Counted from the stretch's first letter, positions 10,236 to 22,570 are shown. The stretch: 64,000 bases of DNA from Schistocephalus solidus (GCA_017591395.1 WEDG01002559.1:1-64000), one strand, 5' to 3'. A program made the numbers and translations. The notes: generated by a model not told the origin, from the letters alone.

Positions 10236-11560
10236 GTGAAATACACACACGACAGTTCGACCGTCGTAGTCCGACGACGTCCACCGTATGCTCCATGGGA
10301 AAGTGGAGCAGGGACGGTGACTTGCGCGTGATTTAGTTTAAAGTGATAGTAGACTTGCGCTGCAGCTACCGCACTCTCTCCTCCCCACCTGAGCTCGGTG
10401 TCAAGACAGAGTCAAGAAGAACGGAGGCGGGAGAGGACGCAGGTGGCTGGCGCGGCTGGGTCCCCTAAGTCCTAGCCGTCCCCTCGGCGTGCCACCACAC
10501 CTCCCATGTTCGGCATTTGTTAGCGGAGCGCAACCCGAATAGCGCCTGCCGTGCCCTAATGTGGCCCCCGTGTTAGTCCAATGCATCTACCACGTGACCC
10601 GTTTAGGGGGCACACACACACGACAGTTCGACCCTCGTAGTCCGACGATGTCCACCGATTGCTCCATGGGAAAGTGTAGCAGGGACGGTTACTTGCGCGT
10701 GATTTAGTTTAAAGTGATACTAGACTTGCGCTGCAGCTACCGCACTCTCTCCTCCCCACCTGAGCCCGGTGTCAAGACAGAGTCAAGAAGACCGGAGGCG
10801 AGAGAGGACGCAGGTGGCTGGCGCGGCCGGGTCCCCTAAGTCCTAGACGCCCCTAGGCGTGCCACCACACCATGTTCGGCATTTGTTATGGGAGCGCAAC
10901 CCGAATAACGCCTGCCGTGCACTAATGTGACCCCTGTGTTGGTACAACGCATCTACCACGTGACCCGTTTAGGGGGCACACACACGACAGTTCGACCCTC
11001 GTAGTCCGACGATGTCCACCGTATGCTCCATGGGAAAGTGGAGCACGGACGGTGACTTGCGCGTGATTTAGTTTAAAGTGATAGTAGACTTGCGCTGCAG
11101 CTACCGCACTCTCTCCTCCCCACCTGAGCCCGGTGTCAAGACAGATTCAAGAAGACCGGAGGCGAGAGAGGACGCAGGTGGCTGGCGCGGGTGGGTCCCC
11201 TAAGTCCTAGCCGCCCCTAGGCGTGCCACCACACCTACATGTTCGGCATTTGTTATGGGAGCGCAACCCGAATAACGCCTGCCGTGCCCTAATGTGGCCC
11301 CCGTGTTGGTCAAACGCATCTACCACGTGGCCCGTTTAGGGGGCATACGACAGTTCGACCGTCATATTCCGACGATGTCCACCGTATGCTCCACGCGAAA
11401 GGTGGTGCAGGGACGGTTACTTGCGCGTGATTTAGTTTAAAGTGATACTAGACTTGCGCTGCAGCTACCGCACTCTCCCCGCCTCCCCCATCTGAGCCCG
11501 GTGTCAAGACAGAGTCAAGAAGACCGGAGGCGGGAGAGGACGCAGGTGGCTGGCGCTGGC
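10236..11560. repeat. Tandem array of a ~365-bp GC-rich repeat (four units)
   Basis: GACAGTTCGAC recurs at 10251, 10622, 10986 and 11349, giving periods of 371, 364 and 363 bp. Each unit holds TGACTTGCGCGTGATTTAG, a CTCTCTCCTCCCCACCTGAG stretch and a CACGTGACCCGTTTAGGGGG end. The first three units are complete and the fourth is cut at about 11560. A short trace, CACCTAGGCGTGTCGCCACA, reappears near 11662. Units are far more alike than those of the 1.4-8.1 kb array. Diverged single copies occur at 22.7, 52.9 (minus), 56.9 and 61.9 kb, so this is a dispersed element that has amplified locally. I found no hammerhead core on either strand and no convincing coding sequence. Confidence 0.85.
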
Positions 11561-12962
11561 CTTATGCTTGTAATACAACTCGGTGCTAGTGACCGCAGTG
11601 GTCATGCCACGCATTTGTAGCCTCTGTTTTTGGTCGATTGACTTTATGATTGACTTTTCCGCACCTAGGCGTGTCGCCACACCTGTCTTGGCTATCACGG
11701 AGTTGGAGTGCCATAGGGACCACGTTAAGCAGGAGCCACTCCACAGTGGGCTGTCTGCACGATCCGAGTGATCCAGGAGTTTAGGGGAATCCACAAACTT
11801 CATCCGGTTAGCTACGGAATAAGCCGACTTTTTGACAACTGGGGTACCTATGATATGCGGACTCTGTTAGGCGCAGCTTTAGTCCCATTTCTTGGTCAAC
11901 AGCAGCAGAACTTTGTCATTCCGTCACACCCATTGAGCCTAATAATAGCGGACGTTTGGCTTCTTGTGGCTTATTATAAAAAATTGGTCATCTAACCTAA
12001 CCTACTTGACCGCTTAACGTTGGGTCTTTGTTTAGATACATTCAACCTACCAAGAACTACTATGCCGTCTATATGCGCTGTGTCTTTGTCATCTAGATGC
12101 TGCACTCGTCTTTGTTCTTGGTTTCCTCGTCGGCTACTCTGCCAGCTGGCTCTACATGAGACCGCACCGCCTGATTGGCGTCACTTGACGGTGATCTTTT
12201 TGGTTGTTTTTGTCTTGCTAACTGCCTTTACTATCGCGCTTATCTCTTCGTACAGGCCATTTTATTTGCAGTTCTCTGCGACCATCGGCATTAAAGTTGG
12301 GTCTGCGCCAGGTCCGCATCTCAGCATACTCGGCTTACCACTAACGTATCTTTCCTGCTACTTTCTCACATAACCGGGGTCGTGTCATTCAGCCTCCCTC
12401 GTCACGTATCACTTTCATCCTAAATCTGGCCGCTGTATTTGGCCATACGTCACGACTGATAAGTTATCTCTTCACATTTGCTGCCAATATAGAATCGAAA
12501 AAACGGGCTCTTATGCCATTCTCTTTCTCTCCCTTTCTCCTTATCCCTACGTTCTGGCTCCTCAGAAACCCTTGCGAGTGCTTTTGTTATCTCGAAGTTT
12601 ACCTTACCGATGGAGTTTTTTGTCTGGCTTTGTCCCATTTTTTCCGACTTCGAAATATACCTTTCATCTACGTAATTACAAAAGCGAAGTGATGCCTTAT
12701 GCTTTGAATATGGCGATGATTAGTAGCTCCTGGGGTATCAGAGAGAATCTCTGCGTGATTTCAAACATGCCGAGAGCGACTTGCGTAGCGTCGACCTCAC
12801 TCACCTTCCACACCCATCGGCATTCAGTTGCGTGGCAAAACGGAGGTGTGCGTAAGCGCAGTTGCTAGTCCAACCTATAGCCTCACCGCTAGCTATCACG
12901 ACAGCAGCTGAGTCCTGTCAGACTACTCTAGGTACCTTATCTATAGCTGCATTTTCATTAGA

Positions 12963-13426
12963 ATGCCACCTAGGAAATCGGTGTCGGTTCTACTTATAAA
13001 CTGTCTCTCTCTCCTTTATTTTTCATTAAAGATAGGTTATCTGGGCAATTTGCGCCAAATAGTTAACCCTAAGCAGTACCATGAGATGTTATACGAAGAT
13101 TTATTCCCGTCAGCCAGGGATCAACAGCTGTTCGCCAACCTCGCTCCGACGGAAAATTTAAAACTAACGTTAATATCCAAACGTCCGTTCAACCCATCCG
13201 GTCTGGAAGTAACATGGTTGTATGTTTTAACAATCCAAAACATTCCTTGTTTCAGGTATCGCCAAAATACTCACTAGCATTGAATATGCTAACTGAAATT
13301 TATTAATATCAATTTATGTGCTTATCCTATTTCAGGGTAGGTAAATTCACCGAGCGATTCTGCTCATTTCTTGAGAATTCTTTTACCGAAAAGGACTTTG
13401 TCACTGTTTATCGTGAGCAAAAATAA
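12963..13426 (+). CDS. Candidate 3'-terminal exons of an unidentified gene
   Basis: A reading frame open through 12963-13255 ends in CAG followed by GTATCG, a good splice donor. It leaves two bases (AG) that join the G after the acceptor TATTTCAG at 13335. The second exon (13336-13426) then encodes VGKFTERFCSFLENSFTEK and more, ending in a stop at 13424. The implied intron is 80 bp, a normal size for flatworms. An AATAAA signal (13422-13427) overlaps the stop. Upstream residues include GYLGNLRQIVNPKQYHEML and YEDLFPSARDQQLF. The true exon start is probably an acceptor near 12960 or 13030. I do not recognise the family. An alternative acceptor at 13340 also gives an open frame. Confidence 0.4.
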
Positions 13427-13572
13427 ATGAACCAATTTTCACTTTGTCTACGCTGAGTGTCCTAAAGTAAATAGTTACTATCTAGCCTGCACTTTCCTCA
13501 ACACGTTAGTGGTCTCATTTTAGGCCAACAGATCGGTTTCCGGTAAAACTAAAATAACGAACACTATAACTT

Positions 13573-14145
13573 GTGTGTGTGTGTGTGCGCGCATTCTTCT
13601 TTTGTGCGATAAATGCTTCTGCTCAATTATCATGGCATTGCTGTCTGAATCACCGTCTAGCCTTGATGTGCCCACGCCGTTGGGTGAGTCAGGATACGCG
13701 CCTCTCCGGTGACACTGGTGCACACTTCATGCCGGCGCTGATTGGTCTCATGGAGTCCCCGCCCTCCTCGGCCGCATCCTCCGTCTTTCTGCCCTGTGGT
13801 GGTGGCGGCGGCCCCACTAACACCACTTACCATCCTCATCACCAGCAGCAGCAGCAGCTCCCAATCACGCCGCACTCCGTCGCTGCTGCTGCCGCGGCCG
13901 CTGCTGCTGCCTCCTACCAACAACAGCTCCTTCAACCCTTCCCCTTCAGTCCCGGGGTACCACCCGCCGGCACGCTGGAGCACCACGTCACCAGCCCCTA
14001 CGAGCCCGCCCTCTTACCCCGCAGTGGCTACCGCTACCCACTGCGCAGTCCTGATCAACTAGACAACTCTCTCTCCTCCTCCATTATCTCACCTCAACTC
14101 CACGTGAACAATGGCAGTGGTGGGGGTGTCCAACTCTGGCGCTAG
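13573..14145 (+). CDS. Candidate exon with glutamine, alanine and glycine runs; unidentified
   Basis: A 190-codon frame has strong amino-acid bias typical of animal regulatory proteins. It shows five glycines (about residues 76-80), a His/Gln-rich run with five glutamines (about 91-95), a run of about ten alanines (from about 104) and a Ser/Pro-rich end. The N-terminal part is doubtful because it begins in a GT microsatellite. A likelier start is Met-53 (13729) or Met-60 (13750, MESPPSSAASS). Alternatively, a first exon starting at 13632 (MALLSESPSSLDVPTPL) could end at the strong donor GTGAGTC at 13684 and splice into this frame. No DNA-binding or other domain is visible, so function is unknown. 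The region is GC-rich compared with its flanks. Confidence 0.45.
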   Translation: MCVCVRAFFFCAINASAQLSWHCCLNHRLALMCPRRWVSQDTRLSGDTGAHFMPALIGLMESPPSSAASSVFLPCGGGGGPTNTTYHPHHQQQQQLPITPHSVAAAAAAAAAASYQQQLLQPFPFSPGVPPAGTLEHHVTSPYEPALLPRSGYRYPLRSPDQLDNSLSSSIISPQLHVNNGSGGGVQLWR

Positions 14146-14149
14146 CCGC

Positions 14150-15505
14150 AGACTCGCTCTTGCTACGCTTCGCTTACGCTTACCTCTCTGTGACCCTGCA
14201 GCTATCGGAATACCCCGCCCTCCCGGACCCCCACCCCACCTCTTGAATTGTACAGTTACGGTTCTTTTTTTCTAGTTGTCCCAGTTATCTCAAGTTTCAC
14301 TGAAATCGCTTCTTCGCTCCCCTCCGCCGCGCCGATGGTGATGAGTAAAGGAGAATGAGATAGAGAGAGAAAGCAAGGCGCGCAATGGTTGTAGTGATAG
14401 CGTTTCACTGCGCCCTCTTTACTGTGATACAAACGTTTTCCTGCTGATGCAACCTTGCCTGGTGACTGTGCGAGTGAGGAAGGAAAGTATATCCACCCCC
14501 GCTCCACGCACCCACTCACCGTAATAACGAAACTGTATGTCCCCCCAACACCCTCCACCACCAACGTCCTCTCCCCACACCTGGTTGCCCACATTCCCTT
14601 GCCATGGCGGTTCACCTTCCCTGAGATGAGACACACTGATTTCCCTTGTTTTGCCCGCCCCCTCCTCCTCTTCCTTTACTCTCTGTGAATCGAGTTGGAT
14701 AGTTTATTTCCAGGTTTCTGCTGTGTACGCACACTCGGAATTGATTCAATAGATCTCTCGTGCGCTCTGCTTTGAACATTTGGGTCTTTCTTCTTGAACA
14801 TTGTGTACGGTTACTACCTCCATTTTGCTACCAGAGTAGCTCGGGAATCTTCGACACGGGAAGGTATTCAGTGGTGTGCCACTCGTGTGCAAACAAGCTT
14901 CTTTTTATCAACGCCAATTCCAGCCTCCTCTTCCATTTCAGCCGGCAACCTGGTCTTTCCTGGGCGTGGATGTACAGTTTAAGTGTCTTTTCAGTGTTAT
15001 GACAACCCAAGTGGGTTCTGGGTGTTTTTACTTTGCGTTGGCGTCCTTGTGCTCTCCAATATTTCGGTCTTCTCGGTGATTTTCGCAATAGGGGAAGGCT
15101 CGTCTGCACTATCCGGATACTCTGTCCGTACATTGGTTTTGAGCACACCTTAAGAGTCTTGGAAGCCAACGTGGATGCCGTCTATGGAAAGTATTTATGA
15201 GCTTCCGTATGCTAAACCAAATTGATTAACATCGCTGTTGGGTAAATTTATCGACACCACCACTAGAAATCGTTCACACGGTTCGCCAATCCTGGGGATG
15301 AAGAATAGCGCGACTTTGCATGCGCCAACCGATGGTGTGGTCTAGGCCTTGCGCTTATCTTTAGGCTGGCCCTGATACTTTGCCTCGCAGGGGGTCTGGA
15401 CTTTTTGTAGCGGTGATGCCGACATCATGCCTAATCAAAGTCAATTCCACGATCCAAATTGTAACTTATTGTCTGTATATGCTGTCAAATAGTTGTAGTA
15501 TTTCT
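14150..15505. other. Non-coding stretch, no assigned feature
   Basis: Pyrimidine-rich sequence downstream of the candidate exon. Reading frames here are short and overlap on both strands without family signature or splice support. It could be untranslated or intronic sequence of the neighbouring candidate gene. Confidence 0.4.
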
Positions 15506-15690
15506 AGACGACCCGGTGGTTCGATGAGTTAGAGCGTTGGACTTCTAATCAATAGGTCGCGTGTTCGAGCGTCGGATGGTGCACAACCTGGGGTTGGGTA
15601 TGGTTGATTGATGACGGCTGATAAGCCAGAAATGCCTTTCCAGTCTCCCTCGTCTTTGTCAGTAATGTTCCGCCAATATTGGTAGTCTCT
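15505..15690 (+). mobile_element. tRNA-headed hammerhead repeat, degenerate
   Basis: The tRNA-like head (GGTGGTTCGATGAGTTAGAG, about 15520-15540) and a B-box-like GTGTTCGAGCG segment precede a worn hammerhead (about 15601-15646: TTGATGA, GGCTGATAAGCC, GAAA, stem III damaged, CCAGTC). The copy stops soon after the ribozyme, and the tail is missing. Confidence 0.7.
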
Positions 15691-16925
15691 GGTTCAAGGT
15701 TCAGTTATTCGTAGTTTGGATTGTACTCTTTGACAGCTATAAATGATCCGGGAACGCCGCATCACTGGTTTCCTCCGTCAGTGTTTGCAAGGCTTGATAA
15801 TGCGTCTCTTATTATGTGGGAACTATTTTTCTCGCCTCTTCTATTCTTCAAGAATGTCTGGAGACTTGAAACGAGCGCCCCAGTAGCGATTCGTCGTCAT
15901 TCATGTTGCCCTTCATGTCATCAGATATGCATGGTGAATACTAGTTTATATGTGGGATGACTGTGGTTGACCTTCCTCCAGACTGATACTTGAGACGGAA
16001 ATGTATTGCGTGTTTACATATTTCCCGAAATGTTTTGTGTATTCGGTCATAACTTTGATCGAACGTTAAATTATTAAAATTCTGTAAAATGTGCTACTTA
16101 CATTTAAAAATAGTCATTATTGTAACCATTAACATTTCGGTTTTTGCTAGAGTTGAACAGCCTATTTACCCCAGCCCAGGTCGGAAATATCTGATATTTA
16201 CACCAGCGACGAGTTGCCGATTGTGCTTGACGGTCTTTTGGCTGCCATTGAGAATACTGAAAGGCACATGGGTTTACCTTCCTTGACAGGTTGTAAGTCG
16301 AAGTACGGGTGTCGAGGTTAATTTGTCCCTGGAGCGATCGCGGGTCGTCACATGACAGGGCTGTTTTTATCTATGCGTCTGTGGACTTTTTTCTACTGCC
16401 GATATGATTGAACGAGTTCACGCATAGTTGGTCTACCTAATGCAATAAAGCGAGAATTCCGAAGCAATACATGGGATAGACAATAAACTGGCCTGATTAT
16501 TGTGTTTGTTCTAGCACACGGTACTTATTTAATTGAGGACGCTCACAGTTCTAAAGTAGATTTTACATTTACAACCAATGAGTCGTTTGTGTTAGTTCGG
16601 CATTGACATAAAGATTTTTCAGGTGTGCGATTTTTGGTATCCTTATTATTATGAGCTATTTCTAACTTATCTCTCGAAACTATAGTTGTGCGTGTCTGTT
16701 GCGCCTCACTCACAAGGAGCCCTTGTTTGTTATCAACAGGTACGTTCGGAGTGACCGCAAGCAATTAATAACCAGTTATTTCGATCTTCATCATGTAGCC
16801 AGCTGGACTGCTCGCCTTCTAATTTACTTAGTTTTTGGGTGCGTATCAGCAGATAAACGCCGAAACCGTCAGCGTCTACGGATTAAAAATTTTCTCGCCC
16901 ACACGCCTGATGGTATCTGCCATAT
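15690..16925. other. Unassigned non-coding stretch
   Basis: No repeat family, RNA or coding signature that I can support. Confidence 0.4.
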
Positions 16926-16929
16926 TACT

Positions 16930-17230
16930 ACGCTAACTTTCAGGAGGGTTTGGTGTTAGGGTTAGGAAAATTATGATTTACGGTAAATTTTAGAGGCATA
17001 GTGTTATGAGTTTAAGGGTTAGTGTTTCAGTTAGGAGACGGGAATCAGAACCTCTTCTGGAATTTACCGCAAGGTCATCTGTACTACCGGGAGGTACCTA
17101 TACCCGTGTCAAATTACACAGTGTATGCTGGTTATTACTGTATTTATGGTACTAGGCACTCTCTGAAATTTAGGCCATCTATAGTGCCGGGAGGTAGTTC
17201 TACCCATGTCCAACCGATTTACTTTCCACC
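16930..17230 (+). mobile_element. Fragment of the telomere-like-core element
   Basis: GGTGTTAGGGTTAGG and further degenerate TTAGGG-like words (16945-17035) are followed by GGAATTTACCGCAAGGTCAT (about 17057-17077). The same flank adjoins the telomere-like core at 50.6 kb (reverse complement). A second copy of this flank lies at about 17165-17215. Terminal inverted repeats are not clear in this copy. Confidence 0.5.
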
Positions 17231-17239
17231 CGCACTCAA

Positions 17240-18900
17240 AATGCCTAGTGTTGGCTGTCTTGCAGTAACTGCAGCTAAGGTCCTGAGCTCAGAATTTTAT
17301 CTCGCACTTGGGCCTAAATTGATGGAGGAAGCAGTGGTAGATGATCAACATGGCAGTTTCCAGTACGCAGGGTAGCTGAGAGAATTCTCGGATGCCCTGA
17401 ATAGCGTTGTAGCATCTCGCTCCCGCCATCAACGCCACTGCTGCTGACCCAGATTGCCTTCGCCTGTCTACGCTTGCGTGACAACCTCTGTCCATGTGTG
17501 TGAGTAGAACACAGGCTTGCGACGCCTTGCTACCGATCGATATTTATCTCTTCATCGATTTATTGCAGCCGTACGTACTAGCTAAGCAATAATAACGGCC
17601 GACACGACTGGCGATAGAATTTGCCTGGAGATGTCGCTTACGTTTGCCTGACTTCTGATTTGTGAAACCTTGTTGTCCACCTCACGGCTTCGGCAGCGTC
17701 GCAATTACTGTGGAATCGCTTGCTTAGGCAGTCTAGCCTTTATACGTCCCTCCTCAATCTACGTGGTTCGATATAACACCTTAGATGAAGCACTTTTTCC
17801 ATTTTTGTAAAGTCTAAAGCCTCTGCAACCTTATTCGTAAAGTGTGTAGTAGGTCCACAGTACCACGTGATTGCTAGTATTGTAGATGACGGGTTATGGC
17901 TCACGAGGTTACTAAGTTATGATGCTAGATTGCGCTCTTTGGATGCCTTTTAGACTTCGATGTCTTACTCAGCCTCTCTGCTTACAAAGTGTAGTTCGCA
18001 TAAACCACCTGTTCAGCAAACAAACCTCGATGCAATATCGGGGCTGTGCGATGACAAGGCGCTCGGTGAAGATGTACTTCCCGCCGAAATCGATAAGGCA
18101 TGAAAACTGGGGATCCAGCTGCATTTGATTATCAATAAACGTGAGAGGTTAGAGTAGTCTACATAACAGGGCTTGGCCATTGTTGTGTCTGCCTTGGGAA
18201 GGTAGATAAGTCGAGATGCGAAAACTGACGGGTTATGGACTTTATCGGCAGCGTCTGCAAGGGGTTTTAGTCGTCATTCTCAGGCTATTTGAAGAACATT
18301 CTGGAAAATGAAACACAGTCAAGCAGTATTCCTAGATTCGCACGGGGGCACTAATCAGTTATTCACACTGCGGCGCATTCATGAGCTCTGCTATAGTTAA
18401 AAACGTCCAGCTTCTCTGCAGCTTTCACTTCCGCTTATCAGCACTTCCTGAGATGGATAAGGAATTTAGATGTTATATTAACAATACTGATTTTAGATTT
18501 GCGAAGGTGAGCGTTTCAGGATAAAAATATCAGCAATTGAAGATGCCCACCGAAACTCATTCACATTGTTGCCGATGTTTCGAAGAGCTAATCCGCTTCT
18601 CCTTTCAGACCATGTACTGTCAAATATCGATCAGAATTTTTAAAGATTGGCTGAATTATTTGGCATTCGATTGGCCGATGTTTGCTCTTTCGCCATCTTG
18701 GCTTTTTCACGAGTGTTTGGTGTGGTTAAGCAGTGCTTTTGTTCTACCATTATTGGCGTCTTGATGGGCAGCAATTTCCCCAAGCCGTTCTATATTGTCT
18801 CTGAAGCTCAGCAAGATCCCGTCTTATCACCCTTTCTACTGGATTTTGGACATAAACTGACTTCTTCAAATCGGTGTATGTGGTTTTAATGTTAGTAATA
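17240..18900. other. Unassigned non-coding stretch
   Basis: No feature recognised. A frame at 18647-18889 has a faint reverse-transcriptase-like phrase that is too weak to annotate. Confidence 0.4.
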
Positions 18901-18904
18901 TTGC

Positions 18905-19290
18905 GACATCTACAGTTCTAGGTAGAGCCACATTGCTACAAAGGCAAGAGGGTCCCGAAACAGACCGGTGAGCGTCCATTCGCCAATGCTAATATTCCTT
19001 ATTGAAACCGGCAAGACAGCGAACCTGTGGTTCAGTGGTAAGACCGTTGGACTTCTACTCATGAGGTCGTGGCGGTGCACCACCTGGGGTTGGGTATGGT
19101 TGGCTGATGGTGACCGATAAGCCAGAAATAGCCAGTCCAGTCTCCCCCCTCTTTGCAAATAATATTCTGCTGCCTATACCCTCAACCGTGGTGTGGCTGT
19201 TGGCGAGGCTCGAAAGTGAGTTTCAAGGCAAAACGGGACGATCCAGTCCCGTAACCGATCAGTGAGCGTTGACTCATCAATATACAGTTC
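18905..19290 (+). mobile_element. tRNA-headed hammerhead repeat with tail on both sides
   Basis: Tail, tRNA-like head (about 19028-19080), hammerhead segment (19098-19142) and second tail follow in order. The ribozyme core reads CTGATGG, with the essential last A changed to G, so cleavage is unlikely. Stem II partner AGCC, GAAA and CCAGTC remain. The tail hairpin here is CGGGAC...GTCCCG (19234-19251), the G-C form of the A-T form seen at 8.8 and 9.1 kb. Confidence 0.7.
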
Positions 19291-20290
19291 TTGCAACACA
19301 AGTGTTTTTATGTTGTTTTTCAGGGTTTGTTTTAATTTATTCGTGAACCTGTAGCATTTAAAACCATCCTAGGACTTTAGCGTAATTTGCATGCAACTAT
19401 TAAAACCCTCGGACCACGCCTTTCCACGTTCGACCTCTAGGTACGCACATACTGCACAATGTGCATCTCAACAAATATAATTTGATAGAAAATAAGTTCT
19501 TTGGAGAAGGAAATAAACTTTATTTCGTTAATGTCTTACGCTGGTTTCCCAGACAGTCGTCAGTCGTGTAGTGGATGTACGATGCAGTTAAAAATTTAAA
19601 CATTCCTGAAGATTATATACCATTCGGTTGGTCATGCCAATAATCCGTTGTTGTGGGTTGTGCTGTCACTTTGTCCATTTTCCTTGAGAATATTCCACAT
19701 GGCATCCAATTCGCTGTGTTGGTTAATGCAAAAGTCTTTGGAATGCATGAACACCAAAAAACCTCGGTTTTTCTTGGATGGACGGACACCAATAATGTGA
19801 TTTTTGTTCTAGGAAAGTTAAGTCCAGTTTCCAGCTTATGAATGGCAATGTGAACGAATTGGTCTCAACTTGTAACAAACTTCAAGGACGCTATAGCCGA
19901 TCCCGGACCATGGATATCAGGACAACGCAGAGTTTATGCATTAAACATTAATAAAATATCAAACGACCTGAGTGTCCAGCATATGCTACGGGCTATCGTT
20001 GGCGCAGTGTAGTTAACGTTCAGTAAAACAAACATTAATTTTCAAACGGGTTCACAGTTAGCTAAACGCAAGACAGTCTGGCACCCCGGAACAGCCTATT
20101 TACTGACAAATGATCTTCTTTTATGGATATACCGACCGCTCTGCCGTTTGGAACTCTGCAAACTAGATTTTGGTCGTCTCATGGAATTTTGTAGTCGAAT
20201 TCTTCCTTACGTAAATAGCCAACCCAAACTTTGAAGCGTATAAGCTGTCTGCTCGGTGTAATCATCGGATTGTGTGCCTCTTGTATTTGG
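19290..20290. other. Unassigned non-coding stretch
   Basis: AT-rich sequence without recognisable genes or repeats. Confidence 0.4.
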
Positions 20291-20612
20291 TGCTTCCTTA
20301 CGTCTCTTTCAACGAATTCAGACGCAAGTTGTCAACAGAACTCCGTTTGTGAGCGATTGGTTTATAGGTCTCATAATATAGAATAACTGCTGTATAAGTT
20401 TATTTACGGTTATCTGAGTTGTTAATTTTCCCTTCAGTCTTTCGCCGAACGAGGACACCACGATATAGGAGTTTATTGTCAAAGCCTTTCTGAGCGTGAA
20501 GCTGATGCCTGGTATTGTTTAGCTTATAGTGCTTTTGAACACCAATAACTGATTTATTTTTGTGACAACCAATTTATCCTCAACATAGCGTGCCCATAAT
20601 TTGAGATAAATT
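20290..20612 (-). pseudogene. Penelope-like element remnant: reverse transcriptase C-terminal part
   Basis: Minus-strand translation gives WARYVEDKLVVTKINQ (about 20612-20563), the catalytic YVDD motif with its first Asp changed to Glu. GISFTL follows, then LVRRKTEGKINN, and finally YKPIAHKRSSVDNL (about 20370-20325), the conserved segment after the reverse transcriptase palm in PLEs. A stop and a frameshift interrupt it. The same HKRS-type segment appears in the PLE at 37.4 kb. The rest of the element is gone or unrecognisable. Confidence 0.65.
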
Positions 20613-20619
20613 AATGATA

Positions 20620-22470
20620 TAAGTCTCCTTTGTCTTTCAGTGATGATAAGAAACATCATTTTGATTCTTAAAGACCTATACAGTACTATTCTACATTTTG
20701 AAAACCCTAATCCTCCTTTAGAGCTTTGGATGGTAGGATGGACTTCAGTTTCACAAAGAAGTACAGATTGTTCGAATCCGAAAGATATATTTAATCCTAT
20801 TTTGGGGCCTATATTTTTCGCTTACTTTGCGGGTTCTCAATGAAAGATTTGCTACCTTTGTTGAACACTCCTGGTCTTTATAAATCCACCGAAAAAATAG
20901 AAGAAAAAGACCAGGAACTAGGTTTTTCTAATAAGGCACCTAAACCGAAAAACTGGTGAATCCTTCTCTACATTAATAATGTACCCGGAACCAAGTACAT
21001 GGGGAGGCAAGGAAAGGGAGTAGAATCTGCCAGTTTTTAGCATTTGGCTTCTATGTTTGCATGAATATCCTCACACGATTTAAACTTTAATTCATCAAAT
21101 TTCGCCGTTCTTTCCTCCATGCCGTCGTCACTTCCTGTCAGAAATTTTGTGCATGGCATCGTATTCGATTTGTCGACTAATATAAGAATCCTAAATGCAT
21201 GACCTAGGGAAGTTTCCGCCTTTTCTTGCATGAACAGATGCCAATAATGCGAGTTTTGCAGCCAACCGCTTACGAGCGCAAACGCTAAACAAGTCTTGGC
21301 TTATTGACACGTTTAAAATTTTTACCGTTTTTCACATTTTATCCACATCCGATGACGACGATCTCTGGAACCGACATCAAAAGTTCATTAAATGAAGTTC
21401 CTCACTTTTTCTGAAGAGTATATTTGACTTTTACTTACCTTTATTGGCATACGTACTTTATAATTTTAGGACTGCCACTAAAATGTCAGGTCTTGGGTAC
21501 TTAACTCCATGGTATTTCGCTCCGAGGTGTACGGTCTTGTGCAGTTCATGCGCAAACTTCTTACGTGCACGTATGTAAGTAAAATATTTGTAATTGAACA
21601 TCCTTCTAGAGCAACAGCAATAGGTTCGATTGTGGAGAAATTTTCGGGTTATTATGTTATTTCGCAAAAACTTATAAGTACATTCACTAAGTTGATTTGC
21701 ATTTGACATGCTGTTTCAGTGCAAAAACATTGGATATTTTGTGTAGTGAGCTCGCCACGTAATTTTTGTTGAGTCCCGTGAACCAACGACATAGAGTAAA
21801 CTGGTAAGATTCGATTGATTTAAGAGCTTGCTCAAGGTGACCCAGCATCTGTTGAAAAAACTAGGACTTTATATTGCAAAATTATAGAGATATCACCAAG
21901 TTATTATGAATTTATTGAAACATTGATGTATTCAGAGCGGCGAAATAAAAGGGAACAAGCAATTGAGGATCTGAGGATGATTTATTTGTTTATTTTATCA
22001 AACATTTGCATGTCCTGATTGCTCTGTGCGGCATCCTTCTGAGGGATTTACTTGCTTGAACTTATTTACCGCATCAGGAAACCTGAATTTTCGTTTAAGA
22101 GAGCCAAACCACCAAGCCCGGGTTACGTGACGAGTTTTATTTTCGGGGTGGAGCCAGAAGAAGACAGCATCAATGTGTGAATTCAAGTGATCTGATCATG
22201 GAGTACTCAAGCTTTGTGAGCCGAAAGATATCACAGAAGGTTATTTAGTTTGAGTAAGGAAATCTGCTGTTCTTCAAAACTCACCGTCTTAATCGTTCTC
22301 AGAACGTGCTACAAGCACTCTTTGCGACCTAGGCAGAAGCCAGTCACGGATAATAACGGTGACGGAGTTAGGTAATGAAGAGAAAATTATTGTGCTCAAC
22401 CATAGCCATCAAGTTTACTAGACCCATCTGTTTAGTCGTACATGAGACACATAATTTTCGCTTGGGATAA
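20620..22470. other. Unassigned AT-rich stretch
   Basis: Short frames on both strands without family signature. Part could be decayed PLE sequence upstream of the 20.3-20.6 kb remnant, but I cannot align it. Confidence 0.35.
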
Positions 22471-22476
22471 TGATGC

Positions 22477-22570
22477 TGGTGGTGGTGGTGGTGGTGGTGA
22501 GGAGGAGGAGGAGGAGGAGGAGGAGGAGGAGGAGGAGGAGGAGGAGGTGGAGGAGGAGGAGGAGGAGGAG
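22477..22570. repeat. (GGT)n then (GGA)n compound microsatellite
   Basis: About 22 bp of GGT triplets turn into about 70 bp of GGA triplets with one GGT interruption. The purine-rich run could form triplex or G-rich structures. No coding exon is implied. Confidence 0.95.

Noticed and set aside
10236..11560. Third hammerhead-bearing satellite
   Set aside because: I searched both strands of the unit for CTGANGA paired with GAAA and a flanking stem and found none. CCGACGA with a distant GAAA lacks pairing support.
1421..11560. CRISPR array
   Set aside because: The repeats are 300-365 bp tandem units without short direct repeats and unique spacers, and the DNA is eukaryotic.
18647..18889. Reverse-transcriptase-like phrase VSEAQQDPVLSPFLLDF
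   Set aside because: It resembles the SGVPQGSVLSPLLF motif only loosely, and no neighbouring RT motif is visible.
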